A stretch of 33,788 nucleotides of DNA from an uncultured Coriobacteriaceae bacterium (GTDB lineage: Bacteria; Actinomycetota; Coriobacteriia; Coriobacteriales; Atopobiaceae). Positions within the stretch are counted from its first letter, which is position 1. Each line of letters begins with the position of its first letter. The translations under genes were made by a program, and so were the position numbers. Below are positions 32,121 through 33,788 of this stretch, piece after piece. The stretch spans positions 1 to 33,788 of the forward strand of contig CADCPM010000062.1 of NCBI GenBank assembly GCA_902803315.1, written 5' to 3'. The notes below the pieces were generated by a model, which saw only the letters and a list, made by a program, of their open reading frames with translations, was not told the origin of the DNA and did no database searches.

Positions 32121-33301
32121 TCGCACTCAACAGACACTATGCCGATCTAAAAGACTCGTATCTCTTTGCGCACATCGCGCAGAAGGTCTCCGCCTACCAG
32201 CGGGCAAACCCAAACAAGAGCATATTGCGCCTGGGCATTGGCGACGTTACGCTACCGCTCTGCGATGCCGTCATTGCCGCCCTACACGAGGCGGTAAACG
32301 AACAGGCGGCCAAGGAGAGCTTTAAGGGCTATCAACCCGAATGCGGCGCCCCCTTCCTGCGCCAGGCCATCGCAAACCACTATCGCGCGCATGGCATCGA
32401 GCTAAAGGACGACGAAGTGTTCGTTTCGAGCGGCGCAAGTGACGAGCTGGGCGACATCCTCGACCTCTTCGATCGCTCGAGCTCGGCACTCGTGATCGAA
32501 CCTGCCTATCCGGCATACGTGGACGCCAACGTAATCGCAGGTCGCAGAATCGTGCACCTGCCTTCCGGAAGGGAGAACGGCTTCTTGCCCGAGCCAAGCG
32601 AGGAAGTGCAGGCCGACCTCATTTATCTGTGCTCCCCCAACAACCCCACGGGTGCGGTGTTTGGCAAGGATCAACTCCAGCGATGGGTGGATTTTGCCAA
32701 CGAACATGGATCGGTCATCCTCTTTGATGCCGCCTACGAGGCCTTTATTGAAGACGACAACCTGCCTCGCAGCATCATGGGGCTCGATGGTGCCAGGAGC
32801 TGCGCCATCGAGATCTGCTCGCTTTCCAAAACCGCGGGCTTCACGGGAACGCGAGCGGGCTACACCGTCATCCCGAAGGAGCTCGTGCGAGGAGGGATGC
32901 GTCTCAACGACATGTGGGTGCGCAACCGCACCACCAAAACAAACGGCGTGTCGTACGTTCTTCAAAAGGGCGCTGCCGCCGTCTTTACCCCCGAGGGGCA
33001 GCGCCAGATTCAGGAGAACCTGCGCTACTACAAGGAGAACGCGCGCATCCTCATGCAGGCACTCGACGAGGTGGGCGTTTGGTACTGTGGAGGCAAGAAT
33101 GCTCCCTACCTGTGGCTCGAGTGCCCAGGCGGAATGGATAGCTGGCAGTTCTTCGACTACTTGCTGAGCGAGATACAAGTTGTGGGTACTCCTGGAGCGG
33201 GATTCGGCTCGTGCGGAGAAGGGCACTTTCGCTTCTCCACCTTTGGGAGCCGCGAGAACACGCTGGAAGCTGCCGAACGCCTGCGCACGCTGCTGGCGTA
33301 G
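32117..33301 (+). CDS. dapL: LL-diaminopimelate aminotransferase
   Basis: A 394-residue class I/II PLP aminotransferase. The PLP lysine is Lys238 in CSLSKTAGFTGTRAGY. Other matches are RLGIGDVTLPLCDAV near residue 38, YQPECGAPFLRQAIA near 72, SSGASDELGDILDLF, YLCSPNNPTGAVFGK near 170 and GAGFGSCGEGHFRFSTFGSR near the end, all typical of DapL and unlike DapC/ArgD. The enzyme turns tetrahydrodipicolinate directly into LL-DAP using glutamate, bypassing the acylated intermediates. Downstream coupling to gltBD and dapF fits: GOGAT makes the glutamate donor and DapF epimerises the product. The start has AAGGAGAGG upstream. The genes for the early pathway (dapA, dapB) are not in the window. Confidence 0.96.
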   Translation: MIALNRHYADLKDSYLFAHIAQKVSAYQRANPNKSILRLGIGDVTLPLCDAVIAALHEAVNEQAAKESFKGYQPECGAPFLRQAIANHYRAHGIELKDDEVFVSSGASDELGDILDLFDRSSSALVIEPAYPAYVDANVIAGRRIVHLPSGRENGFLPEPSEEVQADLIYLCSPNNPTGAVFGKDQLQRWVDFANEHGSVILFDAAYEAFIEDDNLPRSIMGLDGARSCAIEICSLSKTAGFTGTRAGYTVIPKELVRGGMRLNDMWVRNRTTKTNGVSYVLQKGAAAVFTPEGQRQIQENLRYYKENARILMQALDEVGVWYCGGKNAPYLWLECPGGMDSWQFFDYLLSEIQVVGTPGAGFGSCGEGHFRFSTFGSRENTLEAAERLRTLLA

Positions 33302-33387
33302 CGTGGGCTTCCAAAAGCGCGCGAGCGAGATGCCCTTGTTGATACGCATCACCCGATGCTCCGGGCAACGTGGCGTAAGAGAGATAG

Positions 33388-33419
33388 GCGCCGCACGGTC
33401 ATCGTCGGCCGTGCGGCGC
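33388..33419 (+). terminator. Strong hairpin after dapL, likely terminator
   Basis: GCGCCGCACGG (33388-33398) pairs with CCGTGCGGCGC (33409-33419), an 11-bp perfect GC-rich stem, 87 bases after the dapL stop. Only ACTAAAA follows, so no T-run is present for the + strand. Confidence 0.6.
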
Positions 33420-33431
33420 ACTAAAACGTAA

Positions 33432-33566
33432 CCTGCCCCTAAAGAAGCGTCAAATCCGCAAGGCGCCATGGAAAGCAGCCGCGCGCAGTTCCGCAGGAAC
33501 GAGGACTGTTTGAGCACGGCGCTTTCCCATGGTGCCGAAAGGATTTGACGCTTCTTTAGGGGCAGG
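33432..33566. mobile_element. 135-bp MITE-like element with 26-bp perfect terminal inverted repeats
   Basis: The ends 33432-33457 and 33541-33566 are perfect reverse complements over 26 bases, starting CCTGCCCCTAAAGAAGCG. Directly outside both ends stands the identical octamer AAACGTAA (33424-33431 and 33567-33574), an exact 8-bp target-site duplication. Pairing continues imperfectly inward to about 33476/33521, and the centre holds GTTCCGCAGGAAC, so the whole element can fold. It has no gene. The 8-bp duplication fits several IS families (for example ISL3, IS256, IS66 or IS1595), and I do not assign one. It sits between the convergent 3' ends of dapL and the PII gene. Confidence 0.88.
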
Positions 33567-33596
33567 AAACGTAAGAGCTATTCCCGAGCAGGTTCC

Positions 33597-33788
33597 CTAG
33601 CTTGATGGTGCAGGAGTTATTGCCTCCACGTCCTCTTCTCCCGTACGGATGCGGATGGCCCGCTGAATCTCGTAGCAGAATATCTTACCGTCGCCGGGGT
33701 TGCCGGAATACGCGGCCTTGCGTATGGCGTTAATCGCACGCTCCGCCCATTGCGAGGTCGATACGACTATCTCGAACTTGATCTTGGG
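33597..33788 (-). CDS. Nitrogen regulatory protein PII (C-terminal 63 residues; gene continues past window end)
   Basis: PII proteins sense 2-oxoglutarate and ATP/ADP and regulate ammonia transport and glutamine metabolism. The visible reading frame is PKIKFEIVVSTSQWAERAIN, then IRKAAYSGNPGDGKIFCYE, then IQRAIRIRTGEEDVEAI before the TAG at 33597-33599. GDGKIF and IRIRTGE are hallmarks of the PII C-terminal half. Compared with typical GlnB/GlnK, the G-R/A-x-G segment is unusual (YSGNPGDGKIF, where family members usually have a TG-x-x-GDGKIF form), and the following tail is short. The T-loop region with its uridylylated Tyr lies outside the window. Its placement by gltBD fits nitrogen control. 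Confidence 0.9.
   Translation of the reverse strand, partial: PKIKFEIVVSTSQWAERAINAIRKAAYSGNPGDGKIFCYEIQRAIRIRTGEEDVEAITPAPSS

Noticed and set aside
1..33788. tRNA or rRNA genes
   Set aside because: No acceptor/T-arm patterns or rRNA-like conserved stretches were seen on either strand; a dedicated tRNA scan was not possible here.

Overview
This window looks like chromosomal DNA from an anaerobic, gut-type actinobacterium of class Coriobacteriia (Olsenella, Atopobiaceae or Collinsella-like). The reasons are high-GC DNA with strong AAGGAGG-type ribosome binding sites, GTG/TTG starts, a glycyl radical enzyme with its activase, a type III glutamine synthetase, the one-step LL-diaminopimelate aminotransferase lysine route, and protein families I associate with this class. 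The taxonomic call is an inference. I see no rRNA, tRNA or CRISPR array.

Layout. 1-7.4 kb: the 5' part of a class II fructose-bisphosphate aldolase gene, a zinc-ribbon membrane protein with YD-like repeats, a small membrane protein, an M18 aminopeptidase, an MBL-fold hydrolase, then a coupled trio (GT2-GtrA fusion glycosyltransferase, phosphodiester glycosidase-like protein, four-helix membrane protein). 7.4-8.3 kb: decayed DNA holding a Fic-family 5' fragment, an unidentified gene tail and a 178-bp inverted-repeat element. 8.3-16.1 kb: an MGMT-type protein, then a catabolic island with a fructose-6-phosphate aldolase/transaldolase-like enzyme, a glycyl radical dehydratase, its activase, a DeoR-family repressor, a DUF5714 protein and a glycerol dehydrogenase. 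16.1-20.7 kb: two hairpins sharing one 14-nt motif, a nuclease-fold gene broken by one stop codon, a DUF362 protein, two GNAT acetyltransferases, and a damaged small gene with a double-glycine leader and a Zn-binding-like tail. 20.9-33.8 kb: nitrogen assimilation and lysine/peptidoglycan supply, with glutamine synthetase III, two tandem AstE-like proteins, both glutamate synthase subunits, dapF-dapL and the 3' end of a PII gene.

How the genes fit together. The glycyl radical enzyme, FSA-type aldolase and GldA are the three enzymes of the E. coli anhydroglycolysis pathway (YbiW/PflD, FsaA/FsaB, GldA). That pathway takes 1,5-anhydrohexitol 6-phosphates to glyceraldehyde 3-phosphate and 1,2-propanediol. 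Here the activase is divergent from the radical enzyme across a promoter region with a near-consensus sigma70 promoter and DeoR-like operator repeats. In the nitrogen block, GS and GOGAT make the glutamate that LL-DAP aminotransferase uses as amino donor, and DapF epimerises its product to meso-DAP.

Most notable non-coding features: a 135-bp MITE-like element with 26-bp perfect terminal inverted repeats and an exact 8-bp target duplication (between dapL and the PII gene), a family of short hairpins sharing a GGGGACAGTCCCC core, and a short remnant of a second activase C-terminus just upstream of gldA.
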